Position numbers and translations under genes: made by a program
The notes under the pieces: generated by a model
Seen by the model: the letters and a program-made list of their open reading frames with translations, nothing else
Databases searched by the model: none
What the model was told of the DNA's origin: nothing
In this document: in pieces, positions 42,320 to 51,411 of the stretch
How the letters are laid out: each line of letters begins with the position of its first letter
How positions within the stretch are numbered: the stretch's first letter is position 1
Assembly (NCBI GenBank): GCA_900637135.1
Contig: LR134353.1
Coordinates: forward strand, 3,782,001-3,846,000
Direction of reading: 5' to 3'
DNA length: 64,000 nt
DNA from: Mycolicibacterium flavescens
GTDB lineage: Bacteria > Actinomycetota > Actinomycetes > Mycobacteriales > Mycobacteriaceae

Positions 42320-43041
42320 GCCGCCTCGGCGTGTCGTCGCTTCCGCTCCCATGGCCACGTCATCAGTGCCCACGCGGCGACGATGATCGCCACTTCGACC
42401 GCCAGATACATCGGCCACGGCCCGAACACATCCAACAGCGACGCTGTCGGGGGCTTCCTGTTCAGATAGCCATAATTCGTGCCGACGATCGCGTTGAAGG
42501 TGAAGGTCGCCGCTGCCCAGATCAGGGTCACGACGATGGTGAAGCGGTAGCTGCGCCATCGCGGGCGATTCCCCCGTCCCCACGTGAGGTAGATGGCCGC
42601 CCAGACCGCGAAGACGTGAAGCACGAAGAACGTGAGAAACAGGTGATGCGGGAAATCCGGTGCGCCCTCGCGGGGAGTTCCCACGTCGGGCGTCAGCAAC
42701 GCCTGCGAACTCAGGAGCAGACACCAGTAGTACGTCAGCGCGAAAGCCCAATGTCGTTGTGACCAAAGCGCATAGGCGGCCGTGAGTTCGGCGATGTCGC
42801 ACAGTTGGATCGGTATGGACGTCTGGATGTCGGGTCGGATCACCTTGTAGACCAACGCCACCACGAACGCCGCGACGATCAGCAACGCGAATACGCGTGA
42901 GAACACCCGCGCCTGCGCTTCGGTCTGTCTACGGCCCAACCAGATCAGCAGTGCCGCGCCTACCGCGAAGATCGCGAGGACCACCAGGTGTGATGGCCCG
43001 TACGCCTCGAACTGTCTTTGCGCGTAGTACAACTCGGTCAT
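42316..43041 (-). CDS. TIGR02206-type (YwaF-like) membrane protein
   Basis: A 241-residue protein with six or seven membrane helices. The N-terminal FEAYGPSHLVVLAIFAVGAA and the central IQLCDIAELTAAYALW and TPDVGTPREGAPDFPHHLFLTFFVLHV segments are characteristic of the YwaF/TIGR02206 family, whose function is unknown. It ends 11 bases after the start region of the serine hydrolase gene lies upstream on the same strand, so the two may be co-transcribed. Confidence 0.8.
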   Translation of the reverse strand: MTELYYAQRQFEAYGPSHLVVLAIFAVGAALLIWLGRRQTEAQARVFSRVFALLIVAAFVVALVYKVIRPDIQTSIPIQLCDIAELTAAYALWSQRHWAFALTYYWCLLLSSQALLTPDVGTPREGAPDFPHHLFLTFFVLHVFAVWAAIYLTWGRGNRPRWRSYRFTIVVTLIWAAATFTFNAIVGTNYGYLNRKPPTASLLDVFGPWPMYLAVEVAIIVAAWALMTWPWERKRRHAEAA

Positions 43042-43052
43042 TTCCTACTCGT

Positions 43053-44603
43053 TCAGCGGGGTTTGGGGGCCGGTTGCGTGTCGGTGTACAGGTCCAGCGC
43101 TCGGGCGGTCACCGTGGCGAGTTCTCCTTGTAGGTTCGAAAGCGGTCTGCTGCCGCGGATGTGGATGACGTTCGTCAGCAGGATCACATACGTGTCAGAA
43201 GCAGGATCTATCCACATCGACGTCCCGGTGAAACCCGTATGCCCGAAGCTGCCGACGGGAAAGAGCAGTCCGCGTGGTTTCGAATGGCCCGTGTCGATAT
43301 CCCAACCGAGCCCGCGCAGGTTTTGACCCGGTATCGCCGGATAGTTCGGGGCGAGAAGCGGATTCGGGTTGGGTGCTGCGGCGATGTCCTCTCGGGCGGC
43401 TTCGTTGGCCGCTTCGACCTGTCCGGGTGAGTGCCCCGGTTGCTGCGGCGTCGTCATCAGCCGAAGAGTTTCCTGCGTCAACGGAAACGCACTGGGACGG
43501 CCCGCCAATCGGTCCAGCAGCGCCTGCGCGTAGAGGCCGATGTCACGTGCGGTCGAGAACACCCCGGCATGCCCGGCGACGCCACCCATGCGCCGTGCTG
43601 TCGGATCGTGGACCGTGCCTCGCAGCGGGAAGTCGAGATCGGGGTTGGCGCCCGGTTGGGCTCTGCCTTCCTCGTCGAGGGCGGTCGGCGCGATCCGGGC
43701 CAAAACGTCGGTGTTCCAGGCATCGTCGGGACAGCCGGTCGGAGCAGGCGGCTCCGATGTGGGTGCCCACGCGACCGCGGCCCCTCTGATCTTGTGCGGG
43801 CCGCACGTCTTGGCCGGAGGGAGGTAGCGGGTGTCCTCCATGCCGAGGGGCGCGAACACGTTCCGCTGGACGTAGACGTCTTCTGATTGGCCGGTGATCT
43901 GTTCGATTAGCGCCCCGAGCAGGATGAAGTTGATATCGGAGTAGCGGAACACTTCTCCTGGCTCGAATTGCAGCGGCGTGGCGAGCGCGCGGCGGATTCC
44001 TTCTGCGCTGTCGGGGGCGGCCAGGCCCCACGGATCCCGCAGGTCGATATCGCCGGCGATGCCCGAAGTGTGGGTGAGCAACATGCGCAGCGTCACCTGG
44101 GCCCGCTGCGGATCGCGCGCACTGTTGAAGGCAGGCAGATAGTTCTGCACCGGTTCGTCGAGTCCGACCTTGTTTTGTTCGTAGAGCTGCAAGACGGCGG
44201 TCGCCGTAGCGAGGCTCTTGGTCAGGGACGCAACGTCGAAGATCGTGTCCTCGGTCATCGGCTCGGCAGGTGCCGGGGCACCGTCGAGCCCGGGTTCGCC
44301 CGACAGCTTCCGTGAGCCGTACGCGTGGTGGACGACGAGCTCGCCGCGGTGTCCGACCGCGACCACCGCGCCGGGCAATTCGTGGGCGGCAATCGCGGTG
44401 TTGATCAACTCGTCGATCGGCGCCAGCCCGGGCGCCGGGATGGTCGGGGTGGGCGTTGCGGCCGACGGGGGCGGCGGTGTCGCCGGCGCACTGGAATCGG
44501 CCGGCGGATGATCGACCCCGCCACCGCACGCCGCAGACGCTGTCAGAGCGAGGACGATTGTGGCGATGGAAAGCCACCTCGACAAGGACCGCTTGCCGTG
44601 CAT
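43053..44603 (-). CDS. Lipoprotein serine hydrolase, beta-lactamase/PBP4*-like esterase
   Basis: A 516-residue class C beta-lactamase-fold hydrolase. From ATG 44603 it has a lipoprotein signal (GKRSLSRWLSIATIVLALTA, then SAAC as the lipobox cysteine) and a Pro/Ala-rich linker. The catalytic SxxK is SLTK in DVASLTKSLATA, the YxN-like element is YSDIN in FRYSDINFILLG, and the HxG near the end is HTG in GHTGFTGTSMWID. Upstream in-frame ATGs add a non-signal extension. It is likely a surface D,D-peptidase-like or lipid esterase enzyme acting on envelope substrates. Confidence 0.83.
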   Translation of the reverse strand: MHGKRSLSRWLSIATIVLALTASAACGGGVDHPPADSSAPATPPPPSAATPTPTIPAPGLAPIDELINTAIAAHELPGAVVAVGHRGELVVHHAYGSRKLSGEPGLDGAPAPAEPMTEDTIFDVASLTKSLATATAVLQLYEQNKVGLDEPVQNYLPAFNSARDPQRAQVTLRMLLTHTSGIAGDIDLRDPWGLAAPDSAEGIRRALATPLQFEPGEVFRYSDINFILLGALIEQITGQSEDVYVQRNVFAPLGMEDTRYLPPAKTCGPHKIRGAAVAWAPTSEPPAPTGCPDDAWNTDVLARIAPTALDEEGRAQPGANPDLDFPLRGTVHDPTARRMGGVAGHAGVFSTARDIGLYAQALLDRLAGRPSAFPLTQETLRLMTTPQQPGHSPGQVEAANEAAREDIAAAPNPNPLLAPNYPAIPGQNLRGLGWDIDTGHSKPRGLLFPVGSFGHTGFTGTSMWIDPASDTYVILLTNVIHIRGSRPLSNLQGELATVTARALDLYTDTQPAPKPR

Positions 44604-44783
44604 GGCGAGTCGGTCTGCGGGCATGGCCACCCCGTCCGGTCGAAGGTGCGGGTGCGACGCCGCCGTGTCCAGCTGCGTATCGGTCATCAGCATAGGGCGG
44701 GGGCGTTTCGGTACCGAGGAATCAGGCACAGAGAAATCAATCGACCGGCACCCGTGCGTCGTCAATGTTGTTAGCATCGCGCC

Positions 44784-45596
44784 GTGCAGGACTCCCCGAG
44801 GTCACCCGGTCGTGGCGGAGGGAATTCTCCTTCCCGACGCGATCTCCTCAAGTATGCCGTCGCGGCGCCGCCGCTGTTCTTCCTCGGGGCAGCGGCAGCG
44901 ACGATTTCGGGTCCGAGTGCGTCGGCGGCGCCGCTGCGTCTCGTCGACTTCGCGCACCGCAAGGTCCCGGCCGATCAGCTCAAGGCGGCGGGCTTCGACG
45001 GGGCGCTCGTTTACGTCTCCGAACTGCGGCCCGGCGCGGACTTCGACTTCAAACCGGTGACGCGCGAGTATGCCGACTCGCTGCGGGCCGAGGGGTTGCA
45101 CGTCGTCAGCTGCTACCAGTACGGCAAGCCCGGCTGGCCCACGCCGTCCGATTACACACGCGGATACGACGGTGGTGTCGCGGACGCCCTGACCGCGCAG
45201 CGATTGCACATTGCCGCGGGCGGTCCTCATTCGGCACCCATTTTCTTCAGCGTTGACGAGGACATCGACGCTGAGACGTGGGAGAACGTCGCGCTCGAGT
45301 GGTACCGCGGAATCAATTCGGTGCTGGGGGTGGATCGCACGGGCCTCTACGGCCACGCGCGGGCGTGCTCGTGGGCGATCGGCGACGGCGTCGTCGGCCG
45401 CTCGACCAGCGACGGACATTGGTGGGTGTGGCAGACCAAGGCCTGGTCAGCTGGTGAGCGCGAGCCCCGGGCCGTGCTCTATCAGGCCGTGGTGATCGGC
45501 CCGTCCGAGCCCGGCGTGCCCATCGGAGACACCCACGTGGACGTCGACGAGGTCCTCGCACCCGACTTCGGCCAGTGGGATCTGGACCGAAGCTGA
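44784..45596 (+). CDS. Tat-exported DUF1906 (glycoside-hydrolase-25-like) protein
   Basis: A 270-residue protein with a twin-arginine signal (SRRDLLKYAVAAPPLFFLG) and a DUF1906 domain from about residue 50: LVDFAHRKVPADQLKAAGF, VVSCYQYGKPGW, IFFSVDEDID (acidic pair at the end of a strand) and the C-terminal DTHVDVDEVLAPDFGQWD. The fold is a GH25-like TIM barrel, probably acting on peptidoglycan or polysaccharide. The start is GTG 44784; an early ribosome site is lacking. It is divergent from the lipoprotein hydrolase and co-directional with the PBP. Confidence 0.83.
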   Translation: MQDSPRSPGRGGGNSPSRRDLLKYAVAAPPLFFLGAAAATISGPSASAAPLRLVDFAHRKVPADQLKAAGFDGALVYVSELRPGADFDFKPVTREYADSLRAEGLHVVSCYQYGKPGWPTPSDYTRGYDGGVADALTAQRLHIAAGGPHSAPIFFSVDEDIDAETWENVALEWYRGINSVLGVDRTGLYGHARACSWAIGDGVVGRSTSDGHWWVWQTKAWSAGEREPRAVLYQAVVIGPSEPGVPIGDTHVDVDEVLAPDFGQWDLDRS

Positions 45597-45686
45597 CCGT
45601 GCCCGTTACCAGAGCGTTTCGCCGTCGTTGCGATGAAATCGGCGCGGGAGTGTTCGTCGCGAGACCGCATTTAATACTCTGCTGAC

Positions 45687-48182
45687 ATGCCGGAGCGCTC
45701 ACCGGCCGGGGGGACGGTCATCAAGCTGATTTTGTGCTGCACGCTGGCCGGGGTGTTGGTGGCGGCGCTGATGTTCCCGTTCGCGGGCGGATTCGGCCTG
45801 TTGTCCAACCGAGCCTCCGACGTCGTCGCCAACGGGTCGGCGCAGCTGGTGGAGGAAGACGTCCCCCAGGTGACGACGATGGTCGACGCCGCAGGGAAGC
45901 CGATCGCCTGGCTCTACAGCCAGCGCCGGTTCGAGGTGAAGAGCGAGCAGATCGCCAACACCATGAAGCTGGCCATCGTCTCGATCGAGGACAAGCGGTT
46001 CGCCGAACACGCGGGCGTCGACTGGCAAGGCACACTCACCGGGCTGTCGGGTTATCTGTCGGGCAACCTCGACACCCGCGGCGGTTCGACGATCGAGCAG
46101 CAGTACGTCAAGAACTTCCAGTTGCTGGTGACCGCGCAGACCAACGCCGAGAGGCGCGCCGCGGTCGAGCTGACTCCGGCGCGCAAGCTCCGCGAGATGC
46201 GGATGGCGTTGACGCTGGACAAGACGTTCACCAAGGCGGAGATCCTCACGCGCTACTTGAACCTCGTGGGGTTCGGAAACGGGGCGTTCGGTGTTCAGGA
46301 CGCCGCGCAGACCTACTTCGGGATCAACGCCTCGCGGTTGAATTGGCAGCAGGCGGCGCTGTTGGCCGGTTTGGTCCAGTCGCCCACCTCGCTGGATCCC
46401 TACGTCAACCCTCAGGGGGCCCTGCAGCGCCGGAACCTGGTGTTGGACACCATGATCGAACTCCTCCCCCAGCACACCGACGAACTGCGAGCCGCCAAGT
46501 CCGCGCCGCTGGGTGTGCTGCCCCGCCCCAAGGAACTTCCGGGCGGATGCATCGCCGCCGGTGACCGCGGCTTTTTCTGCGAGTACGTGCTGGCCTATCT
46601 GGCCCATGCGGGAATCAACAAGGAACAGGTCGCCCGGGGCGGGTATCTGATCCGCACCACGCTCGACCCGACGGTCCAGTCATCGGTGAAACGGGCGATC
46701 GACAAGGTCGCGAGCCCCACGCTGGACGGAATCGCCAGCGTGATGAGCGTCATCAGGCCGGGCAAGGACTCGCACCGGGTGCTCGCGATGGCCAGCAACC
46801 GCAATTACGGCTTGAACAAGGACGCCGGGCAGACGGTGCAGCCGCAACCGTTCTCACTCGTCGGCGATGGCGCAGGTTCGATCTTCAAGGTCTTCACCAC
46901 CGCCGCGGCGCTCGAGATGGGCATGGGCATCAACGCCCAGCTCGCCGTCCCCGGATCGTTCCAAGCCCGCGGACTCGGCAGCAGCGACACCCCCGGCTGC
47001 CCGAGAGAGACGTGGTGTGTGAGGAACGCGGGAAATTACCGCGGGTCGATGAACGTCACCGACGCGCTGGCCAGTTCTCCAAACACCGCGTTCGCCAAGC
47101 TCATCCAGCAGGTGGGTGTGCCTCGCGCAGTCGACATGGCCGTGCGGCTCGGACTGCGCTCCTATGCCCTTCCGGGAACGGCGCGACCGTACGACCGGGG
47201 AAGCAATGAGAGCCTCGCCGAGTACATCAAGCGACAGAACGCCGGATCGTTCACCTTGGGGCCGTTCCAGCTCAACGCCCTCGAGTTGTCGAATGTGGCC
47301 GCGACGTTGAGTTCGGGCGGCACGTGGTGTCCGCCCAACCCGATCGACAAGATCATCGACCGTCGTGGCAACGAGGTGACGTTCACCGCGGAGAAGTGCG
47401 ACCAAGCGGTCCCGGAGGGCTTGGCGAACACCCTCGCGAACGCGCTGAGCAAGGACGACAAGGGGGGCGGTACGGCCGCGGGAGCCGCTGGTTCGGTGGG
47501 CTGGGATCTGCCGATGTCCGGTAAGACCGGCACGACCGAGTCCCACCGGTCCTCCGGGTTCCTAGGATTCACCAACCAGCTCGCGGGCGCCGTCTACATC
47601 TTCGACGACTCCAACTCGCCGTCGGGGATCTGCTCGTTCCCGCTTCGCAAGTGCTACAGCGGGGACCTGTACGGGGGTAACGAGCCGGCGCGCATCTGGT
47701 TCGAGGCGATGAAGCCGATCGCGACCGATCTCGGCGAGGTGCGTCTGCCGCCGACCGATCCCCGCTTCGTCGAGGGCGGTCCCGGCAGCGAGGTGCCGAA
47801 CGTGACGGGCATGAATGTCGACCGGGCCCGGCAGCGGCTGAAGGACGCCGGCTTCCAGGTGGCCGAGAAGACGACGCCGGTCAACAGCGGGGCCGCTTAC
47901 GGTGCGGTGGTCGGGACCACGCCGAGTGGTCGAACCATCCCGGGGTCCATCGTCACGATCAACACCAGCACGGGGATCGCGCCGGCACCGCCGCCGCGTC
48001 GGGAGGAACCCCCGCCTCCGCCGGGTGTGCCGCCGCCACCGCCACCGCCACCCGATCCGATGGCGATGCCGATTCCCGGTCTGCCGCCGTTCATTTTCGG
48101 GCCGCCACCGCCGCCACCGCCGCCGGCTCCCCCACCACCGCTGATCGCGCCGCCACCGCCGCCGCCTCCGCCGCCTGCTTGA
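45687..48182 (+). CDS. Class A penicillin-binding protein (PonA type) with PASTA domain
   Basis: An 831-residue bifunctional PBP. After one N-terminal membrane anchor, the glycosyltransferase has catalytic E101 in EDKRFAEHAG and RGGSTIEQQ; the transpeptidase has S398-x-x-K401 (SIFK), S464-P-N466 and K613-TGT. A PASTA domain follows (about 702-765, EVPNVTGMNVDRARQRL) and then a Pro-rich tail. This is the layout of mycobacterial PonA2/PonA3; the ponA2 neighbour whiB4 is not here, so a PonA3-like paralogue is possible. A TANNNT-like hexamer (45675-45680) just before the ATG suggests a nearly leaderless message. Confidence 0.9.
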   Translation: MPERSPAGGTVIKLILCCTLAGVLVAALMFPFAGGFGLLSNRASDVVANGSAQLVEEDVPQVTTMVDAAGKPIAWLYSQRRFEVKSEQIANTMKLAIVSIEDKRFAEHAGVDWQGTLTGLSGYLSGNLDTRGGSTIEQQYVKNFQLLVTAQTNAERRAAVELTPARKLREMRMALTLDKTFTKAEILTRYLNLVGFGNGAFGVQDAAQTYFGINASRLNWQQAALLAGLVQSPTSLDPYVNPQGALQRRNLVLDTMIELLPQHTDELRAAKSAPLGVLPRPKELPGGCIAAGDRGFFCEYVLAYLAHAGINKEQVARGGYLIRTTLDPTVQSSVKRAIDKVASPTLDGIASVMSVIRPGKDSHRVLAMASNRNYGLNKDAGQTVQPQPFSLVGDGAGSIFKVFTTAAALEMGMGINAQLAVPGSFQARGLGSSDTPGCPRETWCVRNAGNYRGSMNVTDALASSPNTAFAKLIQQVGVPRAVDMAVRLGLRSYALPGTARPYDRGSNESLAEYIKRQNAGSFTLGPFQLNALELSNVAATLSSGGTWCPPNPIDKIIDRRGNEVTFTAEKCDQAVPEGLANTLANALSKDDKGGGTAAGAAGSVGWDLPMSGKTGTTESHRSSGFLGFTNQLAGAVYIFDDSNSPSGICSFPLRKCYSGDLYGGNEPARIWFEAMKPIATDLGEVRLPPTDPRFVEGGPGSEVPNVTGMNVDRARQRLKDAGFQVAEKTTPVNSGAAYGAVVGTTPSGRTIPGSIVTINTSTGIAPAPPPRREEPPPPPGVPPPPPPPPDPMAMPIPGLPPFIFGPPPPPPPPAPPPPLIAPPPPPPPPPA

Positions 48183-48212
48183 GGACAGGCGGGATCAAAG
48201 GCTTACCGGGAG

Positions 48213-48464
48213 CTACTCGGGTGTGAGTTGTTCGGAGTCGGCGAACAGCAGCGTGCCCTCGTCGAGCATCACTGCCCAGCGGCGGGCGGGATCCGCGATG
48301 TGGTTGGAGCCGATATCGACGGGCACGGCGGTCATCTCACCGAAGTCTTCGACGATGACGCCACGTGCCTCGGCGTCCGTGTCCGGGTGGACGCGGACAC
48401 GGACATCCACGGCCAACTCCGAGTCGTGGCCTTGCTCCCGATCGTCGACGCGTTGATCAGCCAC
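48213..48464 (-). CDS. Conserved hypothetical protein, 83 aa
   Basis: An 83-residue acidic beta-rich protein (LAVDVRVRVHPDTDAEARGV, IVEDFGEMTAVPVDIGSNHI, RRWAVMLDEGTLLFADSEQL). I do not recognise the family. GTG 48464 is preceded by AGGGGG with good spacing, which decides against longer in-frame starts. It is convergent with the PBP gene, with 30 bases between stops. Confidence 0.6.
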   Translation of the reverse strand: MADQRVDDREQGHDSELAVDVRVRVHPDTDAEARGVIVEDFGEMTAVPVDIGSNHIADPARRWAVMLDEGTLLFADSEQLTPE

Positions 48465-48598
48465 CGATACCCCCTGACGCCCGTCAAGAATTTGCGTGGA
48501 GGTCAGTGAACCACGATCGATCCCGGCCGAGCAGGGATTTCGGAGAAATCTTCCGTTTGCGGACAGCGGCGGTAGCTCGTCGGCTCCCCGGCGAAGGG

Positions 48599-49102
48599 TC
48601 AGGCGCTCTCGTCGATCCACTCTTTAATGGAGCGAAGGATCTGGGGGATCTGATCCGTCATCTGACGACCGAAATAGCTTTCGATCTTGCCGCCGACGAT
48701 CGGGATCTTGACTTTGACGATGCCGCTGCACTCGAGGCGCTCACCGTCACGCGTCGGCGTCATCTCGATGGTGCCGCGGCCGGAGCCAGGCGCTCCGTGG
48801 GCTTGGACGTGGATCAGCCCCCGCACCTTGTCCCCACGGTCGACGGTCCACGTCTCGCTTTGCACCAGTTCCACACCGCCGGGGTATAGCTTGCCAAAAA
48901 GGCCCGGCAGCACGGTGTTTCGCAAGTCTTGGGCAACCGTCACCCGCACCTCCCCCTGCACGTTGACGTCGAATGAGCGCAGTTCTGCCGTGCCGTTGTG
49001 CGGTTCCAGCCGCGCCAGCCAGTATCCGCGCTCGGAGAACGCGGCCTGGATCTGTTGGACGCTGACCGCGGATTCGACGGTGCAGTCGAATGACTTTGAC
49101 AT
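48599..49102 (-). CDS. DUF2505 family protein
   Basis: A 167-residue protein of the DUF2505 family, a START/SRPBCC-like fold frequent in actinobacteria. It begins SKSFDCTVESAVSVQQIQAA and shows the pattern LPGLFGKLYPGGVELVQSETW and the C-terminal IPIVGGKIESYFGRQM, where a membrane- or ligand-facing helix closes the cavity. No catalytic residues known. The ATG at 49102 is the natural start. Confidence 0.78.
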   Translation of the reverse strand: MSKSFDCTVESAVSVQQIQAAFSERGYWLARLEPHNGTAELRSFDVNVQGEVRVTVAQDLRNTVLPGLFGKLYPGGVELVQSETWTVDRGDKVRGLIHVQAHGAPGSGRGTIEMTPTRDGERLECSGIVKVKIPIVGGKIESYFGRQMTDQIPQILRSIKEWIDESA

Positions 49103-49138
49103 GTCAGAAGGCTATCGCTGGAAAGTCGGGCCGTCTGA

Positions 49139-49280
49139 TCATTGCGGTGCCCTGGTGATCACGGAGAACAGGTCGGTGATGCCGTCCTCGGCGATGAGCG
49201 CGACGTCGAATCCCGAGACGATCGGCGTGGTGCTGCCCGGAGCAACGACACTCCAGGCGAGATACCCGAACCCCCGGCGT
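49139..49280 (-). pseudogene. Truncated C-terminal remnant of a SnoaL/NTF2-like protein
   Basis: In the 36-base to 178-base zone upstream of the DUF2505 gene the reverse strand reads GFGYLAWSVVAPGSTTPIVS, then GFDVALIAEDGITDLFSVIT and RAPQ before a stop. This is the last third of a SnoaL-like (NTF2-fold) protein, with the usual G.DVA...DGkI..l pattern. No start or N-terminal part exists; the upstream sequence is the stop region of the alpha/beta hydrolase. It therefore looks like a gene cut by a deletion or insertion whose junction lies near 49280. Confidence 0.65.
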
Positions 49281-50080
49281 CATTGATGACGCTGAATGGC
49301 GTCGCGGAAGTCGGCAATAAGCGCGGTGACCTCCGCGGCCTGTTCGATCTGCGGGAAGTGGCCAGAACCGGGCAACATCGCGGCGGTGGCTTGTGGCACA
49401 TGAGCAAGCACCAGGTCGATCCAGGGTGCACTCTGTCCCGATTCGAGCGACACACGTTCGCGTGCCGCATCGAGGGTCGTGCATTGAATCGCCAGCAGCG
49501 GGACGCGGACAGACTCGAGTGCACTCTCCACCTCGCCGGCGTCCCAACCGACCAGACTCGTCAGCAGCCTTCTTCCAATTGGCGCGGGAAAACGAACACC
49601 TCGGTCAATGATCCGCTTCGCTAGCTCGGGGTCGCTCGGTCCGAAGAACATCCCTTGGAAGAATGCCTGCATGAATCGGCCGTAGCCGTCGCCGGCGAGT
49701 TCGTCGGCCATGGCCTGCTCGGCGATGGCGGAATCACCGTCACCGATTCGGCTGCCGTCGACGAGTACGAGCCCGGACACGGCGTCGGGCGCTACCCGGC
49801 ACGCCTGGAGAGCGACGCGACATCCCATGCTGTGGCCCACGACGATCGCCGGCGGCAGCGACAACTCCGTCATGGCTCGGGCCACCGCGGCGCCATACGC
49901 CTCGACTGTGCAGTCCTCTGGTGCGGCCGTGCTGGAGCCGTGCCCGGGCAACTCACATACGACGACGGTGGTTCTTGTCTCGAACCAGTCGACCTGCGCC
50001 TGCCAGTCCGTGCCGTCGCAAGCAAGCCCGTGCACGAAGACCAAGGGCGGCCCACCAGAGCCGGTTCGTGTCACTCGCAT
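49280..50080 (-). CDS. Alpha/beta hydrolase
   Basis: A 266-residue hydrolase with FVHGLACDGTDW (oxyanion loop), ELPGHGSS, the nucleophile elbow GHSMGCRVA, an acid in LVDGSRIG/ WIDLVLAHVPQ region and a catalytic histidine in LPGSGHFPQIE. It begins at 50080 and shows standard fold order and length. Together with the SDR upstream on the same strand it may form a small unit, but 77 bases separate them. Its 3' end abuts the truncated SnoaL remnant. Confidence 0.84.
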   Translation of the reverse strand: MRVTRTGSGGPPLVFVHGLACDGTDWQAQVDWFETRTTVVVCELPGHGSSTAAPEDCTVEAYGAAVARAMTELSLPPAIVVGHSMGCRVALQACRVAPDAVSGLVLVDGSRIGDGDSAIAEQAMADELAGDGYGRFMQAFFQGMFFGPSDPELAKRIIDRGVRFPAPIGRRLLTSLVGWDAGEVESALESVRVPLLAIQCTTLDAARERVSLESGQSAPWIDLVLAHVPQATAAMLPGSGHFPQIEQAAEVTALIADFRDAIQRHQ

Positions 50081-50157
50081 CCTCGGAGCTCCTTCGCTCG
50101 AGCGGGATAATCTCTTGTAGCCACCGGCATTTCACGAAATCTTTTGGAGTTCGAGCA

Positions 50158-50931
50158 CTATTGCGCTAGGTATCCCCCATCGACGGGCAACACGGCTCCG
50201 GTGATGAACGAGGCGTCGTCGGACGCGAGAAAGGCGATGGCGCTGGCGACTTCGGCCGGTTCACCGAGACGGCCGATCGGGTGCATGCGCTCGATCGCCG
50301 CCAGATACTCCGACCCACCCGGCTCATCGGGAAGCTGTTTGACTCGCTCGGTTCGAATCGTCCCGGGAGCAACGGCATTGACCCTGATGCCGCGGTCGGC
50401 CCACTCGACGGCCAGGTGCTTGGTCATGCCGGTAGCGATGAACTTGGCGGGCCCGTAGGCGGCCTGTCGCTTCTGGCCTGCCAGTCCAGAGATCGAGGAG
50501 AGGCAGACGATGGCGCCACCCCCGGTGGGCAACATCGCCTCGATCGCGAACTTGCACGTCAGGAACATTCCGCGGCCGTCGATGGCCATCACCTCATCCC
50601 AGTCGGCGGCGGAGACCTCAAGCGCATCGCCGAGCGGAATGATCCCGGCGTTCGCGACCAGCACGTCGAGCCGTCCGTAGCGGTCGGTCGCCGCTGTGAT
50701 CATCCGCTCTGCGTCACCTTCGACCGAGACGTCCCCGACGACTGTGTCGACTTCCGTCCCGTCGTGCCGCAGTTCGTCAGCCAGCGCGAGCAGCGGCTCG
50801 CTTTGTATGTCGGTGATGACTAACCGGGCTCCTTCGCGCGCGAAGCGCACGGCCGTCGCCCGGCCGATCCCGAACGCCGCCCCAGTGATCACGGCGGACT
50901 TTCCGTGGAGACGCCCTAGTTCTGGGGTCAC
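50158..50931 (-). CDS. Short-chain dehydrogenase/reductase (SDR)
   Basis: A 257-residue SDR from GTG 50931 (VTPELGRLHGKSAVITGAAF). The cofactor motif is TGAAFGIG, then NAGI, serine in LSSISG, YGPAK as catalytic Tyr/Lys and GAVLPVDGG at the end. The longer in-frame extension has no SDR character. The GTG overlaps the TGA of a possible 9-codon leader peptide that has a much better ribosome site. Substrate unknown. Confidence 0.83.
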   Translation of the reverse strand: MTPELGRLHGKSAVITGAAFGIGRATAVRFAREGARLVITDIQSEPLLALADELRHDGTEVDTVVGDVSVEGDAERMITAATDRYGRLDVLVANAGIIPLGDALEVSAADWDEVMAIDGRGMFLTCKFAIEAMLPTGGGAIVCLSSISGLAGQKRQAAYGPAKFIATGMTKHLAVEWADRGIRVNAVAPGTIRTERVKQLPDEPGGSEYLAAIERMHPIGRLGEPAEVASAIAFLASDDASFITGAVLPVDGGYLAQ

Positions 50932-50957
50932 AGCTGAGCCCTCAGCTTGGTCGACAA
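50928..50957 (-). CDS. Possible 9-aa leader peptide coupled to the SDR
   Basis: A strong AGGAGG (50966-50971) precedes a TTG at 50957 by eight bases. The short frame MSTKLRAQL ends at a TGA that overlaps the SDR start as GTGA. This could be a translational-coupling leader. It is short and unproven. Confidence 0.3.
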   Translation of the reverse strand: MSTKLRAQL

Positions 50958-51411
50958 CGCTCCAGCCTCCTTTGTGCGCCGAAGTTGTCGACGCGGTAAG
51001 TGCCAAGCTCGACCTCGCGGTCGTGCGATCTTGAAATGGAAATCCGTGGGAGACATCGCGATCAGGGCAGCTGCCTCGTGGCCGGAAGCTTATGTCCACG
51101 CGCAACAGGCTCCGGGGCAAACGGTCAAATCAACAGGGCCAGATGCCAATTCAGATGACTGGTGATGGCGAAACGGGAACTGGTCAAGGCTTGTCGCCCT
51201 GGACAGTAGCTCCTTTTGGTAGAGCTGCCGAAATCGCACCAAGCGCAGAAATCGCGGGAAGACGACTGTGTGGTGAGTAAAGGATCGCGTCACCGGTGGT
51301 CTTGTCGAGTTGTTCGACGCGGGGCGGTTAACAGAGCAACATGAGGTATTTCGCCGCGGCAGGAAAGTATGGTTTCACCATTGACGGCCGCGCCGAGGGG
51401 CGGGAGTGAGC
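50932..51411. other. Divergent intergenic region between SDR and SABATH methyltransferase
   Basis: Apart from the possible leader peptide at its left end, this 480-base region shows no credible gene. It has somewhat lower GC than flanking genes (for example 51130-51290) and no clear promoter hexamers or strong palindrome. Confidence 0.5.
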
